This document shows, piece after piece, positions 36,012 through 48,380 of a DNA stretch of 64,000 bases (positions are counted from its first letter, which is position 1; every line of letters starts with the position of its first letter). This DNA comes from Amia ocellicauda (taxonomy: Eukaryota; Chordata; Actinopteri; Amiiformes; Amiidae). The notes under the pieces were generated by a model. That model did not search any database, was not told the DNA's origin, and saw only the letters and a program-made list of their open reading frames with translations. The stretch is from assembly GCF_036373705.1 (NCBI RefSeq), contig NC_089863.1, positions 5,515,357 to 5,579,356 of the forward strand, read 5' to 3'. A program made the translations under genes and the position numbers.

Positions 36012-36497
36012 CTCGCTCTTTCCCGCCCCTTCCATAAGCGAATGGAAAATCAATAAATCAAATCTATTCACGCTAAGTAGAGTGCATGTTATCAAATATG
36101 TATTTCCTGACTTCCCGTTTCAATCCTTGTAATGAGGGTGGGAGGTGCTGTATTGTGAGAAGAAGGGCCATGTGCGCTGCTTGCAAAATGCAGGATGCGA
36201 AGGTAGCACATTACTAAGGATTGAGGGAGAGAGACGATACTGCATTTCATAATACATCTTGAGACAGGTGTGAATTCTCACACTGTCAGAGAGTTGCCGC
36301 TGTCTTGGAAATATTACAGTGGTGGGTCCAAGGAGACACTTTTGTAAGTCAATCTTTTTTGCACGCTTGTATTATTTCCTGACGGCTGCTAATTTGTCTT
36401 TGAGTGACCATCTAGGGAGGCATGTAAGAAATGCTGGAAATAAACTCATTCATGAACGGAAAAGATGTTCAGTTAAACTTCCGCAGTTTATTGTTAA

Positions 36498-37100
36498 CCT
36501 ATTTCTTGCTTTAATTTACTAATGTGATCTTTATAAGTGACATGGGAATCGAGAATTAGTCAAAGGTATTGAAGAGGTTACTACTGTAATTTGTGAGTTG
36601 TTGATTACTATAGAGGGAGGGCTGGAAGACTTAAGGGGATCTAAAATATACATTCTTTTTTTGTTTTGATTAGAGAAACATTGGTTTGAGCACCAGTTGA
36701 GCTTAAAACGTTTGAATTTAGGAGGAGATTAAGGTTAACCATCAACGGCTTTAAGGAAATCCCTGGTTTTGTTGTCCGTGAGAGCTGTTTGTATGTGTTC
36801 AGTTAGCAGTAAAGTGGCTGATGCAAGACGATCTTTTTGTGCAAAAGACAAACTGATTTTCAGATTCTGATTCTGAGATTCTAAATAAAAAACTGGCCAG
36901 TAAGTATTTTTCCAAATATTTTTTAGAACAGGTACAATGCTGATGGGTCTGTAGTTCGAAATGTGTTCTTTAATCAGATGGGGGTGATCAAGCCTTTCTT
37001 ACAAATGGGATGAGTGTTATTTAAGATGCAAAGATTAGTAATGTGATGAATAATATTTTATACACATCTGCTGCGTGAAGAATGCTGACCAGCACCAGTC
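36498..37100 (-). mobile_element. LINE RT fragment, U7
   Basis: Same relic and boundaries as in U2. Confidence 0.82.
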
Positions 37101-37770
37101 TACTCAAACACTCCAATATCAGCAACAAACTTAGGTTATGTTATGTTCATTATTATGCAGGAGGTAAACCATCTGGTATTTGAATGAGATGTAATCACTT
37201 CCAATAGATAAGACTGTAACCTGTCTATCTGAAGATGCAAAAAGGCTTCTCCAAACTCACATGTATATTTATCTATAATCTATATTTATGTTTTATGGAA
37301 TAAACTTGTTACTTCTTCATCGCTGTATCCTGGGATTTACTAAAACCACTACAGATATAAAGAGCGATAATAGTCTTGAATTCAATAAACATGATCCAGT
37401 GATTGTGCAGCTCTTGACTGCAGGTCTCTGCGCATACAGGGTGTTTAATGAGTCGCTGAATCGGCGCTGCTGTTTAAACCGAGACAGTCGATACCATCCC
37501 ACACAGAGATCACCAGACCAGCCCACCTGCTCACTGATTGGGTTAGGAAGAACCGTCACTCAAAACTACTCGACCAATGGAGAGCCATGATCCACGCCTC
37601 CCTGTAAATCCCACCCTCACGACAAAACAGCGCCAAAACTCGTAAACGAAAGAAAAAAAATCGAAAGCAAAGAAACTGGCGACGAAAACAAAAAATGCAG
37701 CATCACAAGCAAAGACGAGGGCTGCAGGCCAGTCTTGATAAAGTTTTTTTTTTTTATGATTTCAATACAT

Positions 37771-38251
37771 TTATTTGTTTTCAATTCTATAAATGTTGCA
37801 TTCGATTTTTTTATTTTTGATCTCAAAATCAATTTTTTGACTAGAGGCAGAGGAGGGTCGTGGTTTGGAGGAGGTGCGACGGCGAGGGCTGACTACCGGA
37901 GTACTGGCAGGACCAGCACTGAAGGGTGCTGCTATCTCTGAAGCTCCAAAGTCAGCCAGCTCCTCAACCAGCCACTCCCTGAAGGCCAACTGTGTGAGAT
38001 GCGCCAGCCCTTTCACCTTGGTCAGGTGCTGGTGCAGGATGAAGGAGTTGACGACAGCAGTGTCCACAAAGTGGTAAAGGAGGGTCTTGTACCACTTCAT
38101 GGTCTTCTGTAGGACATGGCAGTAGCCAACCAGAGCATCGGACAGGTCGACGCCCCCAATTCCAGCAGTGTAGTCCCTCACGGCACAAGGGATGGGGACA
38201 TCCTTCCGTATCCAAGCTCCATTCTCCCTCACTCGGCGATTGGCAAAGTCA
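37771..38251 (-). pseudogene. piggyBac fragment, U7 alpha/beta hybrid
   Basis: Open, with no nonsense codon; frame extends into flanking sequence to 38346. Private changes VRENGAW, AVRDY and KTLLYHF make it the most diverged copy; FREWLVEE is shared with U5 alpha. Confidence 0.88.
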
Positions 38252-39487
38252 TATAGATATATATACATACATACAGTTAGGTCCATAACTGGGTAGATGA
38301 GCAGCGGAGGACACCGTGGGCACACTGGCCTGGTCTGGCTACCCAAGTAGGGGTACTGATGCGGAGGTTCCTAGGGGCAGCCATGGGGGAAGAGCATTGG
38401 CAGGTAGCGGTCCTCAGGCCACTGCAGGAGGAGCTGCTGACGTGGCACCAGTGCATCACAAAGACAGTGCAACACCACCACTAGGGTTTCTACAGGGCCA
38501 GTGCCGATGAGATGTGGAAGACTTCTGCCGACTGGCCAGGAATTGAGAGGAAGGGATTGTGACTGGGTAGCTGAGTTGGCGTGAAGCAGAGAGTGTGTGC
38601 CAATGCTATGCGGGAGCGAGCGCCTGTGTGATAGAGAGCAGAATAGAGTGAGATAGGGAGTTAAGTGTAATTGTTTGGGCGTGGGTCTCAGCCGATAGGG
38701 GCCTTTTAGATTGTGTTTTTTAAGGCCAATAAACCTTCCTGACGTTGCTTTATACTTGTTGTCTGCTAAAGGAAAAAGGCCCCCGCTTGCTACAATACTT
38801 TTGTTTGTTAACTTTCGAACTTTGGATTCACTTGACAATAGTACGTCCACCTGCTTCCGCAGTCAGTGCACCAGTCACAATCATAGATTTTATAGATTTG
38901 CTTTAACCCTGGCCAGTAGGAATTCGACCTGCCCACATCAAACATCTGCGTCTCTCTGCCCCCGCCCCTCCCCCAAGGCATCGCAGGCTGGCAGGCAGCA
39001 CAGACACAAGGCTGCGCGCACACAAGAGCAAACCCACAAGCAGTGACCACATAGATACAGAATACTTTGTAAAAAATAATCCCAACGCTGGACGGGCCCC
39101 TTCGCTGGCTGGGGCCCCGGGACTCGAGCCCTGGTAAGCCCTTGCAATAAGTAAGCCTGACTACACCTATACTTAAGAATTAAACCGGCTCATCGTTATT
39201 GAAAGCGAAGAAAATGTGAACAATCTTCTGTTTTTCACTTCTGACAGATTACATACAAATTTAAATACATTCGCTACATCATGAATGAACCAACTGGCAA
39301 TATATTGTCTTTGAAATGAACTTTACACCATTCCGCGATACAGCGAATAAAAAGCCTATCATTGAACTTTTATAACGTATATTTTGAAAACAACCACAGT
39401 CATACATACAACCTGCTACTTGAGAAACATAAATATTCTACTTTTCAGTACATCTAAACATTTGAATAAGTCGTGAAGTGAACTTAC

Positions 39488-39662
39488 TTTAAGCGCACTC
39501 TTCGGTCTGAAGTCATCTGAGGAGCCTTTTCTCAACGTGGTCTGAAGGAAGAGCACTCGAGCGCTTTCAAATAATGAATCTGGGAACATCTGTGACAGTA
39601 TCAAACACGTGTTTAATGATTTATTATCCATTATTCGAGTTGCATACTGCAACTTCGGAGTC
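39488..39662 (-). other. Exon-like segment, U8
   Basis: Open, splice sites intact. It has one silent change (ACT to ACG, Thr) relative to the other copies, in the unit where the tRNA is most changed. Confidence 0.55.
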
Positions 39663-39882
39663 CTATACGACAAGGTCAGTGTGGAACCGTGTATGCATGT
39701 CGTTATCCATCCAACACAAAACTATAATCGTGACTTTTGATCTTTAAAAAACATTGCTCGTGCCACTTTCCTTATGAATACGTTAATAAATAATCGAAGT
39801 CTTGTGGAGCTTACATCAGTTCATAATGACACAATCTGTTCCATATTTTGGATCTTTCTATCTCACGAGCAAAGTCACCGCT

Positions 39883-39954
39883 TTCCTGGTGGTCTAGTGG
39901 TTAGGATTCAGCGCTCTCACCGCCGCGGCCTGGGTTCGATTCCCGGTCAGGGAA
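39883..39954 (+). tRNA. tRNA-Glu(CTC) variant with three stem changes, U8; possibly decaying
   Basis: Three substitutions from the array consensus: C2 to T (U-G pair in the acceptor stem), G28 to A (A-C mismatch in the anticodon stem) and C49 to T (U-G pair in the T stem). Anticodon, A box and B box are intact, so it may still be transcribed, but the anticodon stem is weakened. All three are transitions at C or G, and the first base of the CG at 28 and others suggest CpG-type decay. Confidence 0.88.
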
Positions 39955-40099
39955 CTCACTCTTTCCCACCCCTTCCATAAACGAATGGAAAATCAATAAA
40001 TCAAATCTATTCACGCTAAGTAGAGTGCATGTTATCAAATATGTATTTCCTGACTTCCCGTTTCAATCCTTGTAATGAGGGTGGGAGGTGCTGTATTGT

Positions 40100-40223
40100 G
40101 AGAAGAAGGGCCATGTGCACTGCTTGCAAAATGCAGGATGCGAATGTAGCACATTACAAAGGAGAAGAAGGGCCATGTGCGCTGCTTGCAAAATGCAGGA
40201 TGCGAAGGTAGCACATTACAAAG
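40100..40223 (+). repeat. 62-bp tandem duplication in U8
   Basis: Two copies of a 62-bp stretch starting gagaagaagggccatg lie head to tail (second copy from 40162). They differ at two sites (gcac/gcgc, gaat/gaag). Other units have one copy. It sits about 145 bp after the degraded tRNA. Confidence 0.93.
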
Positions 40224-40495
40224 GATTGAGGGAGAGAGATGATACTGCATTTCATAATACATCTTGAGACAGGTGTGAATTCTCACACTGTCAGAGAGTT
40301 GGCGCTGTCTAGGAAATATTACAGTGGTGGGTCCAAGGAGACACTTTTGTAAGTCAATCTTATTTGCACGCTTGTATTATTTCATGCTAATTTGTCTTTG
40401 AGTGACCATCTAGGGAGGCATGTAAGAAATGCTGGAAATAAACTCATTCATGAACGGAAAAGATGTTCAGTTAAACTTCCGCAGTTTATTGTTAA

Positions 40496-41098
40496 CCTAT
40501 TTCTTGCTTTAATTTACTAATGTGATCTTTATAAGTGACATGGGAATCGAGAATTAGTCAAAGGTATTGAAGAGGTTACTACTGTAATTTGTGAGTTGTT
40601 GATTACTATAGAGGGAGGGCTGGAAGACTTAAGGGGATCTAAAATATACATTCTTTTTTTGTTTTGATTAGAGAAACATTGGTTTGAGCACCAGTTGAGC
40701 TTAAAACGTTTGAATTTAGGAGGAGATTAAGGTTAACCATCAACGGCTTTAAGGAAATCCCTGGTATTGTTGTCCGTGAGAGCTGTTTGTATGTGTTCAG
40801 TTAGCAGTAAAGTGGCTGATGCAAGACGATCTTTTTGTGCAAAAGACAAACTGATTTTCAGATTCTGATTCTGAGATTCTAAATAAAAAACTGGCCAGTA
40901 AGTATTTTTCCAAATATTTTTTAGAACAGGTACAATGCTGATGGGTCTGTAGTTCGAAATGTGTTCTTTAATCAGATGGGGGTGATCAAGCCTTTCTTAC
41001 AAATGGGATGAGTGTTATTTAAGATGCAAAGATAAGTAATGTGATGAATAATATTTTATACACATCTGTTGCGTGAAGAATGCTGACCAGCACCAGTC
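40496..41098 (-). mobile_element. LINE RT fragment, U8
   Basis: Same relic; shares ggtattgttg and the cacatctgttgcg form with U1, a sign of exchange between these units. Confidence 0.82.
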
Positions 41099-41768
41099 TA
41101 CTCAAACACTCCAATATCAGCAACAAACTTAGGTTATGTTATGTTCATTATTATGCAGGAGGTAAACCATCTGGTATTTGAATGAGATGTAATCACTTCC
41201 AATAGATAAGACTGTAACCTGTCTATCTGAAGATGCAAAAAGGCTTCTCCAAACTCACATGTATATTTATCTATAATCTATATTTATGTTTTATGGAATA
41301 AACTTGTTACTTCTTCATCGCTGTATCCTGGGATTTACTAAAACCACTACAGATATAAAGAGCGATAATAATCTTGAATTCAATAAACATGATCCAGTGA
41401 TTGTGCAGCTCTTGACTGCAGGTCTCTGCGCATACAGGGTGTTTAATGAGTCGCTGAATCGGCGCTGCTGTTGAAACCGAGACAGTCGATACCATCCCAC
41501 ACAGAGATCACCAGACCAGCCCACCTGCTCACTGATTGGGTTAGGAAGAACCGTCACTCAAAACTACTCGACCAATGGAGAGCCATGATCCACGCCTCCC
41601 TGTAAATCCCACCCTCACGACAAAACAGCGCCAAAACTCGTAAACGAAAGAAAAAAAATCGAAAGCAAAGAAACTGGCGACAAAAACAAAAAATGCAGCA
41701 TCACAAGCAAAGACGAGGGCTGCAGGCCAGTCTTGATAAAGTTTTTTTTTTTTTTGATTTCAATACAT

Positions 41769-42249
41769 TTATTTGTTTTCAATTCTATAAATGTTGCATT
41801 CGATTTTTTTATTTTTGATCTCAAAATCAATTTTTTGACTAGAGGCAGAGGAGGGTCGTGGTTTGGAGGAGGTGCGACGGCGAGGGCTGACTACCGGAGT
41901 ACTGGCAGGACCAGCACTGAAGGGTGCTGCTATCTCTGAAGCTCCAAAGTCAGCCAGCTCCTCAACCAGCCGCTCCCTGAAGGCCAACTGTGTGAGATGC
42001 GCCAGCCCTTTCACCTTGGTCAGGTGCTGGTGCAGGATGAAGGAGTTGACGACAGCAGTGTCCACAAAGTGGTAAAAGAGGGTCTTGTACCACTTCATGG
42101 TCTTCTGCAGGACATGGCAGTAGCCGACCAGAGCATCGGACAGGTCGACGCCCCCAATTCCAGCAGTGTAGTCCTTCACGGCACAAGGGATGGGGACATC
42201 CTTCCGTATCCAAGCTCCATTCTCCTTCACTCGGCGATTGGCAAAGTCA
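41769..42249 (-). pseudogene. piggyBac fragment, U8 alpha
   Basis: Open; consensus alpha sequence. Confidence 0.88.
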
Positions 42250-42862
42250 TATAGATATTAATTCATACATACAGTTAGGTCCATAACTGGGTAGATGAGT
42301 AGTGGAGGACACCGTGAGCACACTGGCCTGGTCTGGCTACCCAAGTAGGGGTACTGATGCAGAGGTTCCTAGGGGTAGCCATGGGGGAGGAGCAATGGCA
42401 GGTAGCGGTCCTCAGGCCACTGCAGGAGGAGCTGCTGACGTGGCACCAGTGGATCACAAAGACAGTGCAACACCTCCACTAGGGTTTCTACAGGGCCAGT
42501 GCCGATGAGATGTGGAAGACTTCTGCCGACTGGCAGATGCAAGACGCTGAATCGGCGCTGCTGTTGAAACCGAGACAGTCGATACCATCCCACACAGAGA
42601 TCACCAGACCAGCCCACCTGCTCACTGATTGGGTTAGGAAGAACCGTCACTCAAAACTACTGGACCAATGGAGAGCCGAGATCCACGCCTCCCTGTAAAT
42701 CCCACCCTCACGACAAAACAGCGCCAAAACTCGTAAACGAAAGAAAAAAATCAAAAGCAAAGAAACGGGCGACGAAAACAAAATTGCAGCATCGCAAGCA
42801 AAGACGGGGGCTGCAGGCCAGTTTTGATAAAGTTTTTTTTTTTTTTTTTGCTTTCGATACAT

Positions 42863-43343
42863 TTATTTGTTTTCAATTCTATAAATGTTGCATTCGATTT
42901 TTTTATTTTTGATCTCAAAATCAATTTTTTGACTAGAGGCAGAGGAGTGTCGTGGTTTGGAGGAGGTGCGACGGCGAGGGCTGACTACCGGAGTACTGGC
43001 AGGACCAGCACTGAAGGGTGCTGCTATCTCTGAAGCTCCAAAGTCAGCCAGCTCCTCAACCAGCCGCTCCCTGAAGGCCAACTGTGTGAGATGCGCCAGC
43101 CCTTTCACCTTGGTCAGGTGCTGGTGCAGGATGAAGGAGTTGACGACAGCAGTGTCCACAAAGTGGTAAAAGAGGGTCTTCTACCACTTCATGGTCTTCT
43201 GCAGGACATGGCAGTAGCCAAGCAGAGCATCGGACAGGTCGACGCCCCCAATTCCAGCAGTGTAGTCCTTCACGGCACAAGGGATGGGGACATCCTTCCG
43301 TATCCAAGCTCCATTCTCCTTCACTCGGCGATTAGCAAAGTCA
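42863..43343 (-). pseudogene. piggyBac fragment, U8 beta, with nonsense codon
   Basis: Stop at 43181-43183; private Pro-to-His (KPRHSSAS) and Gly-to-Ser-side changes near the ends. Confidence 0.87.
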
Positions 43344-44579
43344 TATAGATATATATACATACATACAGTTAGGTCCATAACTGGGTAGATGAGCAGCGGA
43401 GGACACCGTGGGCACACTGGCCTGGTCTGGCTACCCAAGTAGGGGTACTGATGCGGAGGTTCCTAGGGGCAGCCATGGGGGAAGAGCATTGGCAGGTAGC
43501 GGTCCTCAGGCCACAGCAGGAGGAGCTGCTGACGTGGCACCAGTGCATCACAAAGACAGTGCAACACCACCACTAGGGTTTCTACAGGGCCAGTGCCGAT
43601 GAGATGTGGAAGACTTCTGCCGACTGGCCAGGAATTGAGAGGAAGGGATTGTGACTGGGTAGCTGAGTTGGCGTGAAGCAGAGAGTGTGTGCCAATGCTA
43701 TGCGGGAGCGAGCGCCTGTGTGATAGAGAGCAGAATAGAGTGAGATAGGGAGTTAAGTGTAATTGTTTGGGCGTGGGTCTCAGCCGATAGGGGCCTTTTA
43801 GATTGTGTTTTTTAAGGCCAATAAACCTTCCTGACGTTGCTTTATACTTGTTGTCTGCTAAAGGAAAAAGACCCCCGCTTGCTACAATACTTTTGTTTGT
43901 TAACTTTCGAACTTTGGATTCACTTGACAATAGTACGTCCACCTGCTTCCGCAGTCAGTGCACCAGTCACAATCATAGATTTTATAGATTTGCTTTAACC
44001 CTGGCCAGTAGGAATTCGACCTGCCCACATCAAACATCTGCGTCTCTCTGCCCCCGCCCCTCCCCCAAGGCATCGCAGGCTGGCAGGCAGCACAGACACA
44101 AGGCTGCGCACACACAAGAGCAAACCCACAAGCAGTGACCACATAGATACAGAATACTTTGTAAAAAATAATCCCAACGCTGGACGGGCCCCTTCGCTGG
44201 CTGGGGCCCCGGGACTCGAGCCCTGGTAAGCCCTTGCAATAAGTAAGCCTGACTACACCTATACTTAAGAATTAAACCGGCTCATCGTTATTGAAAGCGA
44301 AGAAAATGTGAACAATCTTCTGTTTTTCACTTCTGACAGATTACATACAAATTTAAATACATTCGCTACATCATGAATGAACCTACTGGCAATATATTGT
44401 CTTTGAAATGAACTTTACACCATTCCGCGATACAGCGAATAAAAAGCCTATCATTGAACTTTTATAACGTATATTTTGAAAACAACCACAGTCATACATA
44501 CAACCTGCTACTTGAGAAACATAAATATTCTACTTTTCAGTACATCTAAACATTTGAATAAGTCGTGAAGTGAACTTAC

Positions 44580-44754
44580 TTTAAGCGCACTCTTCGGTCT
44601 GAAGTCATCTGAGGAGCCTTTTCTCAAAGTGGTCTGAAGGAAGAGCACTCGAGCGCTTTCAAATAATGAATCTGGGAACATCTGTGACAGTATCAAACAC
44701 GTGTTTAATGATTTATTATCCATTATTCGAGTTGCATACTGCAACTTCGGAGTC
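44580..44754 (-). other. Exon-like segment, U9
   Basis: Open, splice sites intact, consensus protein sequence. Confidence 0.55.
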
Positions 44755-44974
44755 CTATACGACAAGGTCAGTGTGGAACCGTGTATGCATGTCGTTATCC
44801 ATCCAACACAAAACTATAATCGTGACTTTTGATCTTTAAAAAACATTGCTCGTGCCACTTTCCTTATGAATACGTTAATAAATAATCGAAGTCTTGTGGA
44901 GCTTACATCAGTTCATAATGACACAATCTGTTCCATATTTTGGATCTTTCTATCTCACGAGCGAAGTCACCGCT

Positions 44975-45046
44975 TCCCTGGTGGTCTAGTGGTTAGGATT
45001 CGGCGCTCTCACCGCCGCGGCCCGGGTTCGATTCCCGGTCAGGGAA
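44975..45046 (+). tRNA. tRNA-Glu(CTC), U9
   Basis: Canonical sequence; broken terminator allele follows. Confidence 0.98.
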
Positions 45047-45532
45047 CTCGCTCTTTCCCGCCCCTTCCATAAGCGAATGGAAAATCAATAAATCAAATCT
45101 ATTCACGCTAAGTAGAGTGCATGTTATCAAATATGTATTTCCTGACTTCCCGTTTCAATCCTTGTAATGAGGGTGGGAGGTGCTGTATTGTGAGAAGAAG
45201 GGCCATGTGCGCTGCTTGCAAAATGCAGGATGCGAAGGTAGCACATTACAAAGGATTGAGGGAGAGAGACGATACTGCATTTCATAATACATCTTGAGAC
45301 AGGTGTGAATTCTCACACTGTCAGAGAGTTGGCGCTGTCTTGGAAATATTACAGTGGTGGGTCCAAGGAGACACTTTTGTAAGTCAATCTTATTTGCACG
45401 CTTGTATTATTTCCTGACGGCTGCTAATTTGTCTTTGAGTGACCATCTAGGGAGGCATGTAAGAAATGCTGGAAATAAACTCATTCATGAACGGAAAAGA
45501 TGTTCAGTTAAACTTCCGCAGTTTATTGTTAA

Positions 45533-46135
45533 CCTATTTCTTGCTTTAATTTACTAATGTGATCTTTATAAGTGACATGGGAATCGAGAATTAGTCAAAG
45601 GTATTGAAGAGGTTACTACTGTAATTTGTGAGTTGTTGATTACTATAGAGGGAGGGCTGGAAGACTTAAGGGGATCTAAAATATACATTCTTTTTTTGTT
45701 TTGATTAGAGAAACATTGGTTTGAGCACCAGTTGAGCTTAAAACGTTTGAATTTAGGAGGAGATTAAGGTTAACCATCAACGGCTTTAAGGAAATCCCTG
45801 GTTTTGTTGTCCGTGAGAGCTGTTTGTATGTGTTCAGTTAGCAGTAAAGTGGCTGATGCAAGACGATCTTTTTGTGCAAAAGACAAACTGATTTTCAGAT
45901 TCTGATTCTGAGATTCTAAATAAAAAACTGGCCAGTAAGTATTTTTCCAAATATTTTTTAGAACAGGTACAATGCTGATGGGTCTGTAGTTCGAAATGTG
46001 TTCTTTAATCAGATGGGGGTGATCAAGCCTTTCTTACAAATGGGATGAGTGTTATTTAAGATGCAAAGATTAGTAATGTGATGAATAATATTTTATACAC
46101 ATCTGCTGCGTGAAGAATGCTGACCAGCACCAGTC
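45533..46135 (-). mobile_element. LINE RT fragment, U9
   Basis: Same relic and boundaries as in U2. Confidence 0.82.
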
Positions 46136-46805
46136 TACTCAAACACTCCAATATCAGCAACAAACTTAGGTTATGTTATGTTCATTATTATGCAGGAGGT
46201 AAACCATCTGGTATTTGAATGAGATGTAATCACTTCCAATAGATAAGACTGTAACCTGTCTATCTGAAGATGCAAAAAGGCTTCTCCAAACTCACATGTA
46301 TATTTATCTATAATCTATATTTATGTTTTATGGAATAAACTTGTTACTTCTTCATCGCTGTATCCTGGGATTTACTAAAACCACTACAGATATAAAGAGC
46401 GATAATAATCTTGAATTCAATAAACATGATCCAGTGATTGTGCAGCTCTTGACTGCAGGTCTCTGCGCATACAGGGTGTTTAATGAGTCGCTGAATCGGC
46501 GCTGCTGTTTAAACCGAGACAGTCGATACCATCCCACACAGAGATCACCAGACCAGCCCACCTGCTCACTGATTGGGTTAGGAAGAACCGTCACTCAAAA
46601 CTACTCGACCAATGGAGAGCCATGATCCACGCCTCCCTGTAAATCCCACCCTCACGACAAAACAGCGCCAAAACTCGTAAACGAAAGAAAAAAAATCGAA
46701 AGCAAAGAAACTGGCGACGAAAACAAAAAATGCAGCATCACAAGCAAAGACGAGGGCTGCAGGCCAGTCTTGATAAAGTTTTTTTTTTTTTTGATTTCAA
46801 TACAT

Positions 46806-47286
46806 TTATTTGTTTTCAATTCTATAAATGTTGCATTCGATTTTTTTATTTTTGATCTCAAAATCAATTTTTTGACTAGAGGCAGAGGAGGGTCGTGGTT
46901 TGGAGGAGGTGCGACGGCGAGGGCTGACTACCGGAGTACTGGCAGGACCAGCACTGAAGGGTGCTGCTATCTCTGAAGCTCCAAAGTCAGCCAGCTCCTC
47001 AACCAGCCGCTCCCTGAAGGCCAACTGTGTGAGATGCGCCAGCCCTTTCACCTTGGTCAGGTGCTGGTGCAGGATGAAGGAGTTGACGACAGCAGTGTCC
47101 ACAAAGTGGTAAAAGAGGGTCTTGTACCACTTCATGGTCTTCTGCAGGACATGGCAGTAGCAGAGCAGAGCATCGGACAGGTCGACGCCCCCAATTCCAG
47201 CAGTGTAGTCCTTCACGGCACAAGGGATGGTGACATCCTTCCGTATCCAAGCTCCATTCTCCTTCACTCGGCGATTGGCAAAGTCA
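46806..47286 (-). pseudogene. piggyBac fragment, U9 alpha
   Basis: Open; private changes DVTIPC and ALLCYCHV flank the GGVD motif. Confidence 0.88.
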
Positions 47287-47899
47287 TATAGATATTAATT
47301 CATACATACAGTTAGGTCCATAACTGGGTAGATGAGTAGTGGAGGACACCGTGAGCACACTGGCCTGGTCTGGCTACCCAAGTAGGGGTACTGATGCGGA
47401 GGTTCCTAGGGGCAGCCATGGGGGAGGAGCAATGGCAGGTAGCGGTCCTCAGGCCACTGCAGGAGGAGCTGCTGACGTGGCACCAGTGGATCACAAAGAC
47501 AGTGCAACACCTCCACTAGGGTTTCTACAGGGCCAGTGCCGATGAGATGTGGAAGACTTCTGCCGACTGGCAGATGCAAGACGCTGAATCGGCGCTGCTG
47601 TTGAAACCGAGACAGTCGATACCATCCCACACAGAGATCACCAGACCAGCCCACCTGCTCACTGATTGGGTTAGGAAGAACCGTCACTCAAAACTACTGG
47701 ACCAATGGAGAGCCGAGATCCACGCCTCCCTGTAAATCCCACCCTCACGACAAAACAGCGCCAAAACTCGTAAACGAAAGAAAAAAATCAAAAGCAAAGA
47801 AACGGGCGAAGAAAACAAAATTGCAGCATCGCAAGCAAAGACGGGGGCTGCAGGCCAGTTTTGATAAAGTTTTTTTTTTTTTTTTTGCTTTCGATACAT

Positions 47900-48380
47900 T
47901 TATTTGTTTTCAATTCTATAAATGTTGCATTCGATTTTTTTATTTTTGATCTCAAAATCAATTTTTTGACTAGAGGCAGAGGAGGGTCGTGGTTTGGAGG
48001 AGGTGCGACGGCGAGGGCTGACTACCGGAGTACTGGCAGGACCAGCACTGAAGGGTGCTGCTATCTCTGAAGCTCCAAAGTCAGCCAGCTCCTCAAACAG
48101 CCGCTCCCTGAAGGCCAACTGTGTGAGATGCGCCAGCCCTTTCACCTTGGTCAGGTGCTGGTGCAGGATGAAGGAGTTGACGACAGCAGTGTCCACAAAG
48201 TGGTAAAAGAGGGTCTTCTACCACTTCATGGTCTTCTGCAGGACATGGCAGTAGCCAAGCAGAGCATCGGACAGGTCGACGCCCCCAATTCCAGCAGTGT
48301 AGTCCTTCACGGCACAAGGGATGGGGACATCCTTCCGTATCCAAGCTCCATTCTCCTTCACTCGGCGATTGGCAAAGTCA
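47900..48380 (-). pseudogene. piggyBac fragment, U9 beta, with nonsense codon
   Basis: Stop at 48218-48220; RERLFEEL form. Confidence 0.88.

Larger units (their letters stand above)
34595..38537 (+). repeat. Unit U7 (3,943 bp): short unit with a single hybrid sub-repeat
   Basis: The unit is exactly one sub-repeat (1,093-1,094 bp) shorter than its neighbours. The single sub-repeat, 37454-38537, begins as alpha (gatttcaatac beside the T-run) and ends as beta (atatatacatac, gaagagcattgg, gcatcac). The tRNA, exon-like segment and LINE relic are present as usual. Confidence 0.95.
38538..43629 (+). repeat. Unit U8 (5,092 bp): unit with a 62-bp duplication and a degraded tRNA
   Basis: Sub-repeats are 41452-42544 (alpha) and 42545-43629 (beta). 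The net 55-bp gain over the norm equals a 62-bp tandem duplication at 40100-40223 minus the 7-bp deletion shared with U1, U5 and U6. Its alpha copy shares a 'gatgcagagg...ggggtagcc' pair of changes only with U10 alpha. Confidence 0.95.
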
